From positions 1 to 64,000 of the forward strand of contig CAMDBT010000005.1 of NCBI GenBank assembly GCA_945889475.1: a stretch of 64,000 bases of DNA. Direction: 5' to 3'. A model generated the notes under the pieces. The model was not told where the DNA came from and searched no databases. It saw only the letters and a list, made by a program, of their open reading frames with translations. Made by a program: the position numbers and the translations under genes. Below, piece after piece: positions 9,164 through 17,351 of this stretch. This DNA comes from Bifidobacterium breve (lineage in GTDB: Bacteria > Actinomycetota > Thermoleophilia > Solirubrobacterales > Solirubrobacteraceae). Within the stretch, counting starts at the first letter, position 1; each line of letters opens with the position of its first letter.

Positions 9164-10309
9164 ATGTCCGATCATTTCGGTCGGAATCAAGCTATAGTCC
9201 CGCCGACGATGATCGCCGCTGACGACGAGCCATTCGCCAGCGGCGACCCCGAGGACCCTGAGCGCTTCTGCGATTCGGTTGGCGCGCAGCGCTCCTCCTT
9301 CCCCTTCACCAAGCTCGCTTGGTACACGCTCGCTGCCGCGGGCACTGGGTTCCTTGTCTACCTAATGGCTACCGCGCGAACCGGCCCGCTAGACCCGTCC
9401 GAGGCAACGCGCTCAGCGATGAGCCACACGACCGCGGTCTTCAACTCCTCGATGATCGTCTTCCGCGAAGGGCTAGAAGCGGTGATGATCCTCGCCGCGA
9501 TCACCGCCAGCTTCCGCGGCGCCAACCTCGCCCGCCGGCGCCCGGTGTTCATCGGAGCAGTCTGCGCGCTCGGCGCCTCGGTAGTGACCTGGGTGCTTGC
9601 AGGCGAGGTGCTCCAGCAGTTCTCGGGCCTCGGGATGAGGCTTGAAGCGATCACCGGCCTACTCGCAGTCCTCGTGCTGCTGGTGGTCATGAACTGGTTC
9701 GTGCACAAGGTTTACTGGTCGGGCTGGATCGCCGGTCACAACCGCCGCAAGCGCGAGATCATGGCCGGGGCCGGCAGCGGCGTGATGATCGGGCTGATCG
9801 CCTTGGGCTTCACGAGCGTCTTCCGCGAGGGCTTCGAGACCGTGCTCTTCCTGCAGAACCTGCGCTTAGCGGTCGGACCCGGGGTGCTAATCGAGGGCGT
9901 CGCGATCGGGCTAACGCTCACCGCAGTCGTAGGCGTCGCCGTCTTCTACCTGCAGCACAAGCTCCCCTACAAGAAGATGCTGATCGCCACCGGCGTCATC
10001 ATCGGCTTCGTCCTCGTAGTGATGATCGGCGGCACCGCCGCCACCTTCCAAGACCTCGGCTGGCTACCCAAGCACGAGCTCGGCGTTGGCGTAATCCCGC
10101 AGTGGCTTGGGGCTTGGTTTGAGATCTACCCGACGGTGGAGACGATCGGCGTCCAGCTGGCCGCCGCAGGCTTCGTGATCGGCAGCTACTACCTAGCCGA
10201 ATACCTCAAGGTCAAGCGCCCCCGCAAGCGCGGCCTGCCGGTCGCCGCCCGCTCCGAAGCGCCGCCTATCGCGGTCGCTCAGCTGGCTAGTAGCGAAGAG
10301 TCGGCTTAG
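9164..10309 (+). CDS. FTR1 family iron permease
   Basis: An integral membrane permease of the FTR1/EfeU family for high-affinity iron uptake. The two signature motifs REGLE (residues 101-105) and REGFE (221-225), whose glutamates bind iron, are both present, with about seven to eight hydrophobic helices. The N-terminus is longer than in EfeU: a soluble stretch of about 48 residues precedes an extra helix (LAWYTLAAAGTGFLVYLMA). A better start may be ATG 9209 (residue 16), because a TATAGT hexamer lies at 9193-9198 inside the longer reading. No EfeO or EfeB gene is adjacent; the next genes are a tRNA and a DUF305 lipoprotein. Confidence 0.88.
   Translation: MSDHFGRNQAIVPPTMIAADDEPFASGDPEDPERFCDSVGAQRSSFPFTKLAWYTLAAAGTGFLVYLMATARTGPLDPSEATRSAMSHTTAVFNSSMIVFREGLEAVMILAAITASFRGANLARRRPVFIGAVCALGASVVTWVLAGEVLQQFSGLGMRLEAITGLLAVLVLLVVMNWFVHKVYWSGWIAGHNRRKREIMAGAGSGVMIGLIALGFTSVFREGFETVLFLQNLRLAVGPGVLIEGVAIGLTLTAVVGVAVFYLQHKLPYKKMLIATGVIIGFVLVVMIGGTAATFQDLGWLPKHELGVGVIPQWLGAWFEIYPTVETIGVQLAAAGFVIGSYYLAEYLKVKRPRKRGLPVAARSEAPPIAVAQLASSEESA
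9193..9198 (+). promoter_or_regulatory. Candidate -10 box (TATAGT) ahead of an internal FTR1 start
   Basis: TATAGT ends ten bases before the ATG at 9209. If used, transcription would begin about three bases before that codon, giving a leaderless message. It lies within the coding frame only if the upstream ATG at 9164 is the true start. Confidence 0.35.
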
Positions 10310-10340
10310 CGGCTGAGACCGTAAGATTCACCAATCTCCG

Positions 10341-10412
10341 GGGCGCGTAGCTCAGCGGGAGAGCGCTCGCTTCACACGCGAGAGGTCGCTGGTTCGAAAC
10401 CAGCCGTGCCCA
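10341..10412 (+). tRNA. tRNA-Val (anticodon CAC)
   Basis: The sequence folds as a complete cloverleaf: acceptor stem GGGCGCG (10341-10347) with CGTGCCC (10405-10411, one G-T pair), D stem GCTC/GAGC, anticodon stem CTCGC/GCGAG with loop TTCACAC and anticodon CAC at 10373-10375, and T stem GCTGG/CCAGC around TTCGAAA. The discriminator base is A at 10412. The CCA end is not encoded. CAC reads the valine codon GTG. It stands alone between the iron permease and a DUF305 gene. Confidence 0.96.
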
Positions 10413-10518
10413 TCGAAGGCGACGAGATGGCGGGCTATGATCAGCCCACGAGCTTCGTGTCGAAGAATCCCTTCGCACCAACGCTGATCAACCCGCTACC
10501 AAAGGAGGGACGATCTAG

Positions 10519-11166
10519 ATGAACGGCACCGGTCCACGCCTAACGCTGAGCGCCGCATCGACCGCCGTGCTGCTAGCCAGCTTGATGCTCGCTGCCTGCG
10601 GCAGCTCGTCCAACGATCAGTCCACCGGCACTGCCAACGGCACCGATCGCGCTTTCGCCAGCGAGATGATTGACCACCACGAGATGGCAATCAGCATGGC
10701 CAAGGTCGCTCAAGATCAAGCCACCAAGCCTCAGATCCAGCAGCTGGCCGACGCCATCATCGCCGCGCAGCAGAAAGAGATCGACCAGATGAATGAGGTG
10801 GACGAAAAGCTGGCCGACAAGCAGATCGAGCCGACGGGCCTCGGGCTTTCGGACTCGATGATGGGCATGGAGATGAACGACTCACAGCTGATGCACTCGA
10901 AGCCGTTTGATCGCATCTTCATCGACATGATGATTCCCCACCATCAGGGCGCAATCAGGATGGCCCGGGTGGAGCTGGCCAAGGGCAGAGACCCGCAACT
11001 GCGGGAGCTTGCCCGCGCCATCATTACCGCGCAATCAGAGGAGATCCGCGCGATGAACCAGTGGCGTACCGACTGGTACGGCGCGGCCTCTCCGTCCGGA
11101 GGCATCCCGGAGATGGATGATCAGATGGACCACGACGACGGCATGGGCCACGACTCGATGGGGTAG
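10519..11166 (+). CDS. DUF305 family lipoprotein
   Basis: A 215-residue exported protein with a lipoprotein signal (lipobox LAAC, Cys27) and two ferritin-like helical-hairpin motifs characteristic of DUF305: MIDHHEMAI (about 50-58) and MIPHHQGAI (about 138-146). The paired histidines and many methionines (MMGMEMN, DQMDHDDGMGHDSMG) suggest metal binding, often linked to copper or iron handling in family members, though the function is not established. A strong AAAGGAGG ribosome-binding site at 10501-10508 fixes the ATG. It lies downstream of the tRNA and the iron permease; a metal link between the two proteins is inference. Confidence 0.88.
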   Translation: MNGTGPRLTLSAASTAVLLASLMLAACGSSSNDQSTGTANGTDRAFASEMIDHHEMAISMAKVAQDQATKPQIQQLADAIIAAQQKEIDQMNEVDEKLADKQIEPTGLGLSDSMMGMEMNDSQLMHSKPFDRIFIDMMIPHHQGAIRMARVELAKGRDPQLRELARAIITAQSEEIRAMNQWRTDWYGAASPSGGIPEMDDQMDHDDGMGHDSMG

Positions 11167-11187
11167 ATCGAAGGGCGCCGACAGATA

Positions 11188-11209
11188 CCCGCGCTCGCGT
11201 GCTTAGCGA
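11188..11209 (+). repeat. 22-nt direct repeat, copy 1
   Basis: The 22 bases beginning CCCGCGCTCGCGTGC match 12510-12531 at 21 of 22 positions. The two copies flank the alpha/beta hydrolase gene at 11420. No integrase or inverted ends accompany them. Confidence 0.6.
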
Positions 11210-11294
11210 TCGGCACGGTTCAGCAAGCACCGCTACATCCGACTGGCGAACCTGAACTGACGAATTGAAAAGTTCGAGACCGATCGGTAAGCAC

Positions 11295-11315
11295 GACGCA
11301 GCCATTTGCTGCGTC
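11295..11315 (+). other. Hairpin in the leader of the alpha/beta hydrolase gene
   Basis: GACGCAGC and GCTGCGTC form a perfect 8-bp stem with a 5-base loop, 105 bases before the hydrolase start. No T-tract follows, so it is not an intrinsic terminator; it could be an operator or an mRNA structure. The rest of the 253-base gap between the DUF305 gene and the hydrolase shows no other gene. Confidence 0.4.
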
Positions 11316-11419
11316 AATGGGTAGACCCACGTAACCTCTTTGGGGGACCGACTAAACCGCATGATTCTCACGATCTTGAAAAACCTGCCTTGGCGCGCTA
11401 ATCAACTTTCGAGGAGGAA

Positions 11420-12334
11420 ATGATGGAGGCTCCGCTAGAGATCACCTTCAACGCCACCAATGGCACCTCGCTGGCCGGCACCGTCGCCCTGCCTAAGGCG
11501 GCCGGGCCGCATCCGGCGGTCCTGCTCTGCCAGGGGTTGTCCGGTGTGCGCCATCTGGTGCTGCCCGAGGTCGCCGCCCACCTCGCCGGTGCCGGCTATG
11601 CCTCGCTGCGATTCGACTACTCCGGCTGCGGCGACAGCGGCGGCGTGCGCGGTTGGGTGGATCCGCAACAGCGCGTCCGCGATGCGATGTCAGCCTTGGC
11701 GATACTGGCCGCGCGGACCGACGTGGACGCCAGCCGCCTCGGGGTGTACGGCCACAGTTACGGTGGCCCGGTGGCGATCCACGTTGCCGCGCAGGACGAG
11801 CGGGTGCGGGCTTTGGCGACCGTGTCGACCCCAGGCAACGGGCGCGAGATGCTGCGCGCACCCCGCCCTGCCTGGGACTGGCTTGCGCTCAAGCAACGGC
11901 TAGACGAAGAGCGGGCGGCGATCGCCGCAGGCCAGCCGCCGACGGTCGTCGGGATCGAAGAGATCTTCCCGTTCAGTCCCGCGTTCGCGGCAAAGTACGC
12001 CGAACTCAAGGCCAAGGACGGCGGCACGAGCGCGATCGCGGCTGGCACTGGCCTAGGCGTCAGCCAGTTCTACTTGGCCTCGGTGGACCTGATGGCCGCC
12101 TTCGATCCGCAAGGGGCGGCCCGCGGACTAACCCATTGCCCGACTCTCCTCGTTGACGGCGCCGCCGACGACACCGCCCCGATCGAGACGGTGCAGCCGG
12201 TCTATCGCGCGATACCCGGACCGAAGTCGTGGATAATCCTTGATGATGCCGACCACAACAGCTTGGACACCGAGCCGGGGCTGGGGAAGGCATTGGGGCA
12301 CGTGGTCGGCTGGTTCAACCAGCACCTTGCTTGA
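11420..12334 (+). CDS. Alpha/beta hydrolase (dienelactone hydrolase/acyl esterase-like)
   Basis: A 304-residue cytoplasmic serine hydrolase. The nucleophile elbow GHSYGG puts the catalytic Ser at about residue 113. An Asp in LLVDGAADDTAP and a His in DADHNSLD complete a likely triad, and an oxyanion-hole region (CQGLSGVRHL) lies near residue 37. AGGAGG at 11412-11417 supports ATG 11420 or the adjacent ATG 11423. The gene stands alone between two unrelated neighbours and inside a pair of 22-nt direct repeats, which could reflect an insertion. The substrate cannot be predicted beyond an ester or amide. Confidence 0.8.
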   Translation: MMEAPLEITFNATNGTSLAGTVALPKAAGPHPAVLLCQGLSGVRHLVLPEVAAHLAGAGYASLRFDYSGCGDSGGVRGWVDPQQRVRDAMSALAILAARTDVDASRLGVYGHSYGGPVAIHVAAQDERVRALATVSTPGNGREMLRAPRPAWDWLALKQRLDEERAAIAAGQPPTVVGIEEIFPFSPAFAAKYAELKAKDGGTSAIAAGTGLGVSQFYLASVDLMAAFDPQGAARGLTHCPTLLVDGAADDTAPIETVQPVYRAIPGPKSWIILDDADHNSLDTEPGLGKALGHVVGWFNQHLA

Positions 12335-12509
12335 CCGCGCGCTCCTCTTCGAGCGGGCCGGTGTTTTGAGACCGGAACGAATCCGAAGCGCCCCGCCGAG
12401 GCCGGTAGGTCGGTAGTGCGCCCTACAACCATCTCGTCGTGAGTCCAAGAGGCTTAGGCGACTGCGAATCGAGGGTCGCGGGCGCAACCTCAGCCGCGCT
12501 GATCGAAAG

Positions 12510-12531
12510 CCCGCGCTCGCGTGCCTAGCGA
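12510..12531 (+). repeat. 22-nt direct repeat, copy 2
   Basis: Matches 11188-11209 with a single C/T difference. This copy includes the stop codon of the minus-strand sulfotransferase-like gene (12525-12527). The rest of the gap 12335-12509 shows no gene or structure I can name. Confidence 0.6.
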
Positions 12532-13589
12532 GCTGCGATTCGCTTGGTAGCTCGCAGCTCGGAGCGCAGCCGCTTCAAGAAGCCGTAAATCTCATCGTCG
12601 GGCAGCTCCGCGCGCTCTTTGCGCAGCAGCACGCGCAGCGCCGCCTTGCAACTGGCCGGAGATGGAGGCTCGTCGGCGTCGTAGGCTCCGCTCGCGAAGC
12701 GCTCGAGGATCTCAGGGCTGCATACCTGAAGCGTCGATTGGCCACCGAAGTACAGCTCGTTAGCTGTGCTGAACTGCTCAGCGAAATTCCGATCGAGATA
12801 ATCGAGCGTCGCGCGATCGAGCAGTAGTTCCGGCTGGTCACGGGGATCGTGGCGCAGTAAGAGGTCTGAGAGTGGTGCTGAGTAACGATCGCCGTAGGTC
12901 GCGTTCACGGCCTTCATCACTGCTCGCTCCGCGCTGTTGAGGCTGCGGTTGTAGATCCGGCCGCTGATACCGCCGCGCGACAAGCTAAGCCCGCCTGTTG
13001 CAATACCACCAGCGCTTAGCAGCTTCTCAACGAGCGCCGGTCGCGAGCTGTCGTAATGCAGCACCGTCAGCGTGTCGGCGCCAAAGCAAGTGCGCAGCCC
13101 TTCGACGCAATGAAAGAAATCAAGCCCGGCTGTGAAGGTCTGCTCAACCCAAGTTGAGCACTCGCCCGCGTAACCACCCCGCTTGATCATCTGGTTATAC
13201 GCCGACCAAGCACTCGGGTAGAGATCGCGGTACATCAGGACGACCGAAACATCTCTAGCCGAGACGCTGGGCAGGCTTGCGAACCGCATCCACTGCTCAC
13301 GCGTGAGGTTGGTCAGATACTCCGAGGCGATAATCGCGTCGCCAGCCTCGGGCATCTGCGCGGCGACGAGCGCCTCAAGTTCATCGTCGCTAAGCCCTTC
13401 GGCAGAGAGCGCCTGAAAAATGGAATAGCCATTTCCACCGCCGATCGTGGTCCGGTCGCCTTGCAGCGGGTCGCCGATGTAGCTGTAGCCGAGCGCAGCA
13501 AGCTCTTCGCCGCTGCAGCGCAGGAAGACCTGGAGTGCGGTGGTCCCGGTCTTGCCGACACCGGGGTAGAGAACGAGTCGTTGATTCAC
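12525..13589 (-). CDS. Sulfotransferase-like P-loop protein
   Basis: A 354-residue protein opening with a short beta strand (RLVLYPG) and the loop GVGKTGTTALQ (residues 10-20). This matches the 5'-phosphosulfate-binding loop of bacterial sulfotransferases, which use PAPS, rather than a classical Walker A. A later region (VSVVLMYRDLYPSAWSAYNQ, around residue 113) fits the second, 3'-phosphate-binding motif (R and S). No signal peptide is seen. The acceptor is unknown. It is upstream of, and on the same strand as, the GH114-like gene but separated by 60 bases, so coregulation is uncertain. Glycan or lipid sulfation is possible but unproven. Confidence 0.55.
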   Translation of the reverse strand: MNQRLVLYPGVGKTGTTALQVFLRCSGEELAALGYSYIGDPLQGDRTTIGGGNGYSIFQALSAEGLSDDELEALVAAQMPEAGDAIIASEYLTNLTREQWMRFASLPSVSARDVSVVLMYRDLYPSAWSAYNQMIKRGGYAGECSTWVEQTFTAGLDFFHCVEGLRTCFGADTLTVLHYDSSRPALVEKLLSAGGIATGGLSLSRGGISGRIYNRSLNSAERAVMKAVNATYGDRYSAPLSDLLLRHDPRDQPELLLDRATLDYLDRNFAEQFSTANELYFGGQSTLQVCSPEILERFASGAYDADEPPSPASCKAALRVLLRKERAELPDDEIYGFLKRLRSELRATKRIAAR

Positions 13590-13649
13590 CGGCGGGAAGC
13601 CTATAGCGGTCAGCCGCGGCAGCTAGTGACCTCGCTCTGCGCGCGCAAC

Positions 13650-14483
13650 TCAGCCCGGGCAGCGGTACGGCGCCGGCAGGCGCCGTAGGAGGATGTCGCT
13701 GACGAAGCTCAGTGCCTGAAGCTGGCAGGCACGCTGACGGGCCGGGGCCGCGTCGGCCGCTGCAGGCAAATAGTCGGTGGCCATGGTGCGCAGGCCAAGC
13801 GCGCGCATCGCCGCCAGCTCGCGCGCGGCCTGCTCGCGCGCCCGCGCCGAGCTCGGCCGGTAGGCGTGGCGGCTGAAGCTGTACGTGTAGGAGAGGTCTT
13901 CGCGATTCCAGCCGTCCAGCAGCCGGCGGTTGGCGCGCAGAAACGGGAACGAGTTCTGGGCGAAAAGGAGCTTGGAATCGGCCCGCAGGTCGGCCGAGAT
14001 CGTCGTCAGTAGGCGCCGCATTCCCTCGGACTGGCTCGGGTAACTCTCGACCACGTCGACGTTGTCGATAAAGAGACCGTCAAACCCCTTGGCGGCGATC
14101 CCGGCGGCGATCCGCCGCATCGCCCGCCGGTAAGCGGCGGCGCCGACGCGCGCGTATGGCTCGCCCCAGGTCGAGCCAGCCAGCCGGTAACGGCGCAGCG
14201 AGCGGTACCACGGCCGCGAGGGCTCGATCGTCCCGACCGAGAGATAGCCGAGCACCGTCGTCCCGCCAGCGCGGAGCTCACGCACAGTCGTCGTCCGCCC
14301 CTCCTGACCGTCGATCACGACAAGGTCGTAGCTAGCGAGCTGGCGACGAACCTCCGGCAGCGCGGAGTCGGCGCCGAGAGCCAGAGCGAAGTCGCGCCAG
14401 CTTGCACCAGCATTGGCCGACGCTGGCGCAGCGACCGCCGAAACGACAACCGCCGCCACTGTGGCGAGGACGACACGCATCAT
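13650..14483 (-). CDS. Secreted GH114-like (endo-alpha-1,4-polygalactosaminidase-related) protein
   Basis: The start is placed at ATG 14483 (or 14480), which gives the signal peptide MMRVVLATVAAVVVSAVAAPASA; the frame is open further upstream but without a plausible start. The mature protein of about 250 residues has features of the TM1410/GH114 barrel: DLVVIDGQEG, VLGYLSVGTIEPSRPWY, and GFDGLFIDNVDVVESY with the acidic residues expected at the active site, followed by LLFAQNSFPF. Family members act on galactosaminoglycan-type polymers, but the activity here is only inferred. It is divergent from the YcnI-like gene. Confidence 0.65.
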   Translation of the reverse strand: MMRVVLATVAAVVVSAVAAPASANAGASWRDFALALGADSALPEVRRQLASYDLVVIDGQEGRTTTVRELRAGGTTVLGYLSVGTIEPSRPWYRSLRRYRLAGSTWGEPYARVGAAAYRRAMRRIAAGIAAKGFDGLFIDNVDVVESYPSQSEGMRRLLTTISADLRADSKLLFAQNSFPFLRANRRLLDGWNREDLSYTYSFSRHAYRPSSARAREQAARELAAMRALGLRTMATDYLPAAADAAPARQRACQLQALSFVSDILLRRLPAPYRCPG

Positions 14484-14592
14484 CAGAAGCGTAACCCGAC
14501 AGCTCTGGGCGCAGCGCCGGTAGCTGGACCTACGTTGACAGGCCCGGCGTTCGGGTATTGTCGCCGACTCAACCACCAATGACGGAGCAAAA

Positions 14593-15132
14593 ATGAACTC
14601 TAGGATCCGTGCCATCGCTGCCATCGCTGCGACAGTTTCATGCCTTGCCGTAGCTGCGAGTGCCAATGCTCACGGCACGCTCAACCTCTACGGCAAGAAC
14701 GCGATCGCCAACAAGAGCGGCACGCTCACGCTCACGATCCCCCACGGCTGCCTGCCCGAAGGTTCGCCCACTACCAGAATCATCGTCACGCTCGGCAGCA
14801 CCTGGCGGGCGGCGAAGCCAGCAGCAGTCGCTGGCTGGAAATCGACGGTAAAGCGCGCAGCGAACGGGCAGTGGAAGCTGACCTGGACGGCAACCGGCGG
14901 CGGGCTGCCAAACGCGGAGTCGGGCGACTTCCCGATCGCCGTTGGTTGGCCGAAAAAAGCCGGCACCTACAACACGCCAACAGCTCAGTACTGCGGGTCT
15001 CAGCTGATGGATTGGAAAGACGCCTTCAACGCCGCCGCAGACGGAGACCTTGGCTACCCGGCGACCTACCCGGTGCCGCGCGTCAGGGTTCGCTCCGCAG
15101 CGACGCGTACACCGACGGCAGTAACCGGTTGA
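14593..15132 (+). CDS. YcnI-like (DUF1775) secreted copper-associated protein
   Basis: A 179-residue exported protein with signal peptide (IAAIAATVSCLAVAASANA) and a mature N-terminus starting HGTLNL, placing a histidine first as in YcnI, where it binds copper. The fold-defining features of DUF1775 are visible: TLTIPHGCLPEGSPT, a beta-rich core, and FPIAVGWPKKAGTYNTPTAQYC near the C-terminus. YcnI usually sits with copper-transport (CopC/CopD) genes; none is adjacent, and the next gene encodes a glutaredoxin-fold protein on the other strand, converging on this one. Confidence 0.75.
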   Translation: MNSRIRAIAAIAATVSCLAVAASANAHGTLNLYGKNAIANKSGTLTLTIPHGCLPEGSPTTRIIVTLGSTWRAAKPAAVAGWKSTVKRAANGQWKLTWTATGGGLPNAESGDFPIAVGWPKKAGTYNTPTAQYCGSQLMDWKDAFNAAADGDLGYPATYPVPRVRVRSAATRTPTAVTG

Positions 15133-15462
15133 TCAGCCGCCTGCGGCGGAAGCTGAGGCAGTCTTCGCCCAACGGACGATCTCGCCGCTCCCAGCGACGA
15201 CGCTGCCATCGCCGAGCACGAGCACCGGCACGCTCTGCTGCCCGCTGAGCTCGCGGATCGCATCGCGCTTGCCGCGCCGCGTCCAAGGCAGCAGGCCGTA
15301 ACCGCCGACGGTCTTGATCTCGAAGCCGATCCCCGCCTTCTTCAGCGCGTCGCATGCTCTTCCGCATGGGTGGCCTAGCGATCCGTAGCGATCGCGGGTG
15401 CCGCAGGTGTAGAGAACCAGCGCGATGCCACAACAGTAACCGGGATCGCCCTCCACTACCAC
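15133..15462 (-). CDS. Glutaredoxin/GST-N fold protein
   Basis: A protein of about 109 residues with a thioredoxin-like fold. A short beta strand LVLYTCGT is followed by a Gly-rich insertion and a second cysteine pair (HPCGRAC), a helix, an FEIKTVGGYG strand, and the cis-proline region VPVLVLGDGSVVAGSGEIVRWA. The arrangement resembles glutathione-S-transferase N-terminal or glutaredoxin domains that act in thiol/disulfide exchange. The frame begins with GTG at 15462 without a convincing ribosome-binding site, so the true start could be some codons downstream. It lies 14 bases below the HTH-TOBE gene of the molybdate operon and could be cotranscribed. Confidence 0.55.
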   Translation of the reverse strand: MVVEGDPGYCCGIALVLYTCGTRDRYGSLGHPCGRACDALKKAGIGFEIKTVGGYGLLPWTRRGKRDAIRELSGQQSVPVLVLGDGSVVAGSGEIVRWAKTASASAAGG

Positions 15463-15476
15463 TGCTGCGAGCAGGA

Positions 15477-15851
15477 TCAGCGACGGATTTCAACGCTCGT
15501 CGCTTTGACGACCGCTGTAGCCGAGCCGCCGGCCTTGAGCCCAAGCTCCTCCGCAGCTTCGCGCGTGATCACCGAAACGATGCGGTAGTTACCGCAGGCC
15601 AGCTCGACCTTCGCCATCACGCCGTCCTTCTCAACCGACACAACGGTGCCCTCAAGCTGGTTGCGTGCCGAGAGGCCGCTGTCGGGGGCGCGCTCGCCAA
15701 CTAGCGATCTCAGCGCTGCCGCATCTACCATGCGCTGCCCGCCAGCCGAGCGCTGGAACTGAATCCGACCGTTCTTCTCCCAGCGGCGCAGCGTGTCAAC
15801 GCTGACGCCAAGAATCGCCGCGGCGGCGCCAATCCGTATCTGTTCGCTCAT
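15477..15851 (-). CDS. MerR-like HTH plus TOBE (Mop) domain protein
   Basis: ATG 15851 gives a 124-residue protein. Residues 3-52 form a MerR-type winged helix (IGAAAAILGVSVDTLRRWEKNGRI, then FQRSAGGQRMV). Residues about 62-124 form a TOBE/Mop domain (GTVVSVEKDGVMAKVELACGNYRIVSVITREAAEELGLKAG), which binds molybdate or tungstate in ModE and ModC. This two-domain form is known in actinobacterial and other molybdate operons as a small molybdenum-binding regulator. It is last after modABC with a 10-base gap. The ModC here lacks its own TOBE domain, so this protein may be the operon's molybdate sensor. Confidence 0.82.
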   Translation of the reverse strand: MSEQIRIGAAAAILGVSVDTLRRWEKNGRIQFQRSAGGQRMVDAAALRSLVGERAPDSGLSARNQLEGTVVSVEKDGVMAKVELACGNYRIVSVITREAAEELGLKAGGSATAVVKATSVEIRR

Positions 15852-15861
15852 CGCTTCGACC

Positions 15862-16569
15862 TTACCTCTCGTCGTCGGTGGCGGAGCCGAGGATTCGCTC
15901 CACGATGCTGTGCTGCGGGCTTGCGCGCAGCTCGCTAAGGCTCCCGCGCTGGACGATCCGGCCAGCGTCGAGAACCGCAACGCTGCCACTAAGCTCGGCG
16001 GCGTCAGCGGGGTCGTGGGTTACGACAACGGTCGGAACCGGGACCTCGGCCAGCAGTCCGGCGAGCTCACCGCGTACCTCGCGGCGGGTGATCGTGTCGA
16101 GCGCAGAGAGCGGCTCGTCAAGCAGCAGCACCTCCGGGTCGCGGGCCAGCGCACGGGCCAGCGCAACGCGCTGGCGCTCGCCGCCGGAGAGTCTCGCGGG
16201 CCTAGCGTCAGCAAGGCTCCCGACGCCGAAGCGGCGCAGCATCTCCGGCGCAGCATCACGGTTTGCGAAGGCGACGTTCTCGAGCACCGTCATGTGCGGG
16301 AAGAGCGCGTAGTTCTGGAAGACCAGTCCAACGCTGCGCTCTTCGGGCGCAAGGTTGATCCCCTTCTCGCCGTCAAACCAGCAGTGATCGCCGAGATTGA
16401 CGTGACCCTCGTTTGGCCGCAGCAGGCCGGCGATCACGCGCAGCAGAGCGCTCTTGCCGGCCCCCGAGGGCCCGAGCACGGCAACGCTCTGGCCGGGATC
16501 AACCGCCAGTTCGAGCTCCAGCGTTAGGTCGCCGAGCTGGTGGCTGATTGCGATCTCTAGTCGGTCCAT
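15862..16569 (-). CDS. modC: Molybdate ABC transporter ATP-binding protein, TOBE-less
   Basis: A 235-residue ABC ATPase: Walker A GPSGAGKS (33-40), Q-loop VFQNYALFPHMT, signature LSGGERQRV (127-135), Walker B LLLDEP (148-153) and H-loop VTHDP. Full-length ModC is about 350 residues with a C-terminal TOBE domain; this protein ends after the nucleotide-binding domain. Its ATG overlaps the 3' end of modB by 13 bases and the HTH-TOBE gene follows directly. Context, rather than the ATPase itself, supports molybdate (or tungstate) as the cargo. Confidence 0.85.
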   Translation of the reverse strand: MDRLEIAISHQLGDLTLELELAVDPGQSVAVLGPSGAGKSALLRVIAGLLRPNEGHVNLGDHCWFDGEKGINLAPEERSVGLVFQNYALFPHMTVLENVAFANRDAAPEMLRRFGVGSLADARPARLSGGERQRVALARALARDPEVLLLDEPLSALDTITRREVRGELAGLLAEVPVPTVVVTHDPADAAELSGSVAVLDAGRIVQRGSLSELRASPQHSIVERILGSATDDER

Positions 16570-17351
16570 AGGCTCGGCAGCTTTGAGACCAGCAGAATCA
16601 GCGCGCTTACCGCCAGCAGCAATATCCCGATCGCAATTGCCGAATCGAGGCTCACGGGAAGCTCGGCGTAGACGGCTAGTGGGAGCGTCTGGGTGACCCC
16701 GGCGACGCTGCCGGCAAAGACCAGCGTCGCGCCAAATTCGCCGACACCGCGAGCGAAGGCGAGCGCCCAGCCTGAGCGCAGTGCTTCAGCGCAGAGCGGT
16801 AAGGCGACGCGGCGAAAGACGCGAAAACGGCCGGCGCCAAGCGTGCGGGCGGCATCAAGGCAGTCGCCGTCGAGCGCAGCGAAGGCACTGATCGCCGAGC
16901 GAAGGTAGAACGGCGCGGCAACGAAGGTCACCGCCAAGACGACGGCAAGCTCGGTGAAGGGAACCGTCACCCCCGCCTTGGCGAGCGCTCCACCGAGTGG
17001 CCCGTTGGGGCCGAAGGCTACGATCAGCGCGATACCTGCTACCGCCGGTGGCAAAACCAGTGGCAGCTCGATCAGCGTGATTAGGGCGCGGCGGCCGGCG
17101 AAGCTGCGCCGCGCGATCAGATACGCGGCCGGCGTGCCGAGCAGCAGAATCAGCGCGTCAGCGACAAGGTTTGCCTCCACGGTTACGCGGACGGCATCGA
17201 GCGTCTGCGGGCTGGTCAAAAGCTCGGGTAGATGGCCGGGCGCGACGCTCGTGACGAGCGCGATCAACGGGATCGCTAGGAACGCGATCAGCGCCGCGGC
17301 TGCCAGCGCCGATGCGCCGAGAAAGGCTCGGTTGCGGCTGCGCGTGCTCAT
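16557..17351 (-). CDS. modB: Molybdate ABC transporter permease
   Basis: A 264-residue permease with about six transmembrane helices, starting with FLGASALAAAALIAFLAIPLIALV. The EAA loop that docks the ATPase is seen in DCLDAARTLGAGRFRVFRRVALPL (around residue 165), and LIELPLVLPPAVAGIALI is typical of ModB/CysT-type permeases. It overlaps modA by four bases and modC by 13 bases, so the three are one operon. Confidence 0.92.
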   Translation of the reverse strand: MSTRSRNRAFLGASALAAAALIAFLAIPLIALVTSVAPGHLPELLTSPQTLDAVRVTVEANLVADALILLLGTPAAYLIARRSFAGRRALITLIELPLVLPPAVAGIALIVAFGPNGPLGGALAKAGVTVPFTELAVVLAVTFVAAPFYLRSAISAFAALDGDCLDAARTLGAGRFRVFRRVALPLCAEALRSGWALAFARGVGEFGATLVFAGSVAGVTQTLPLAVYAELPVSLDSAIAIGILLLAVSALILLVSKLPSLWTD

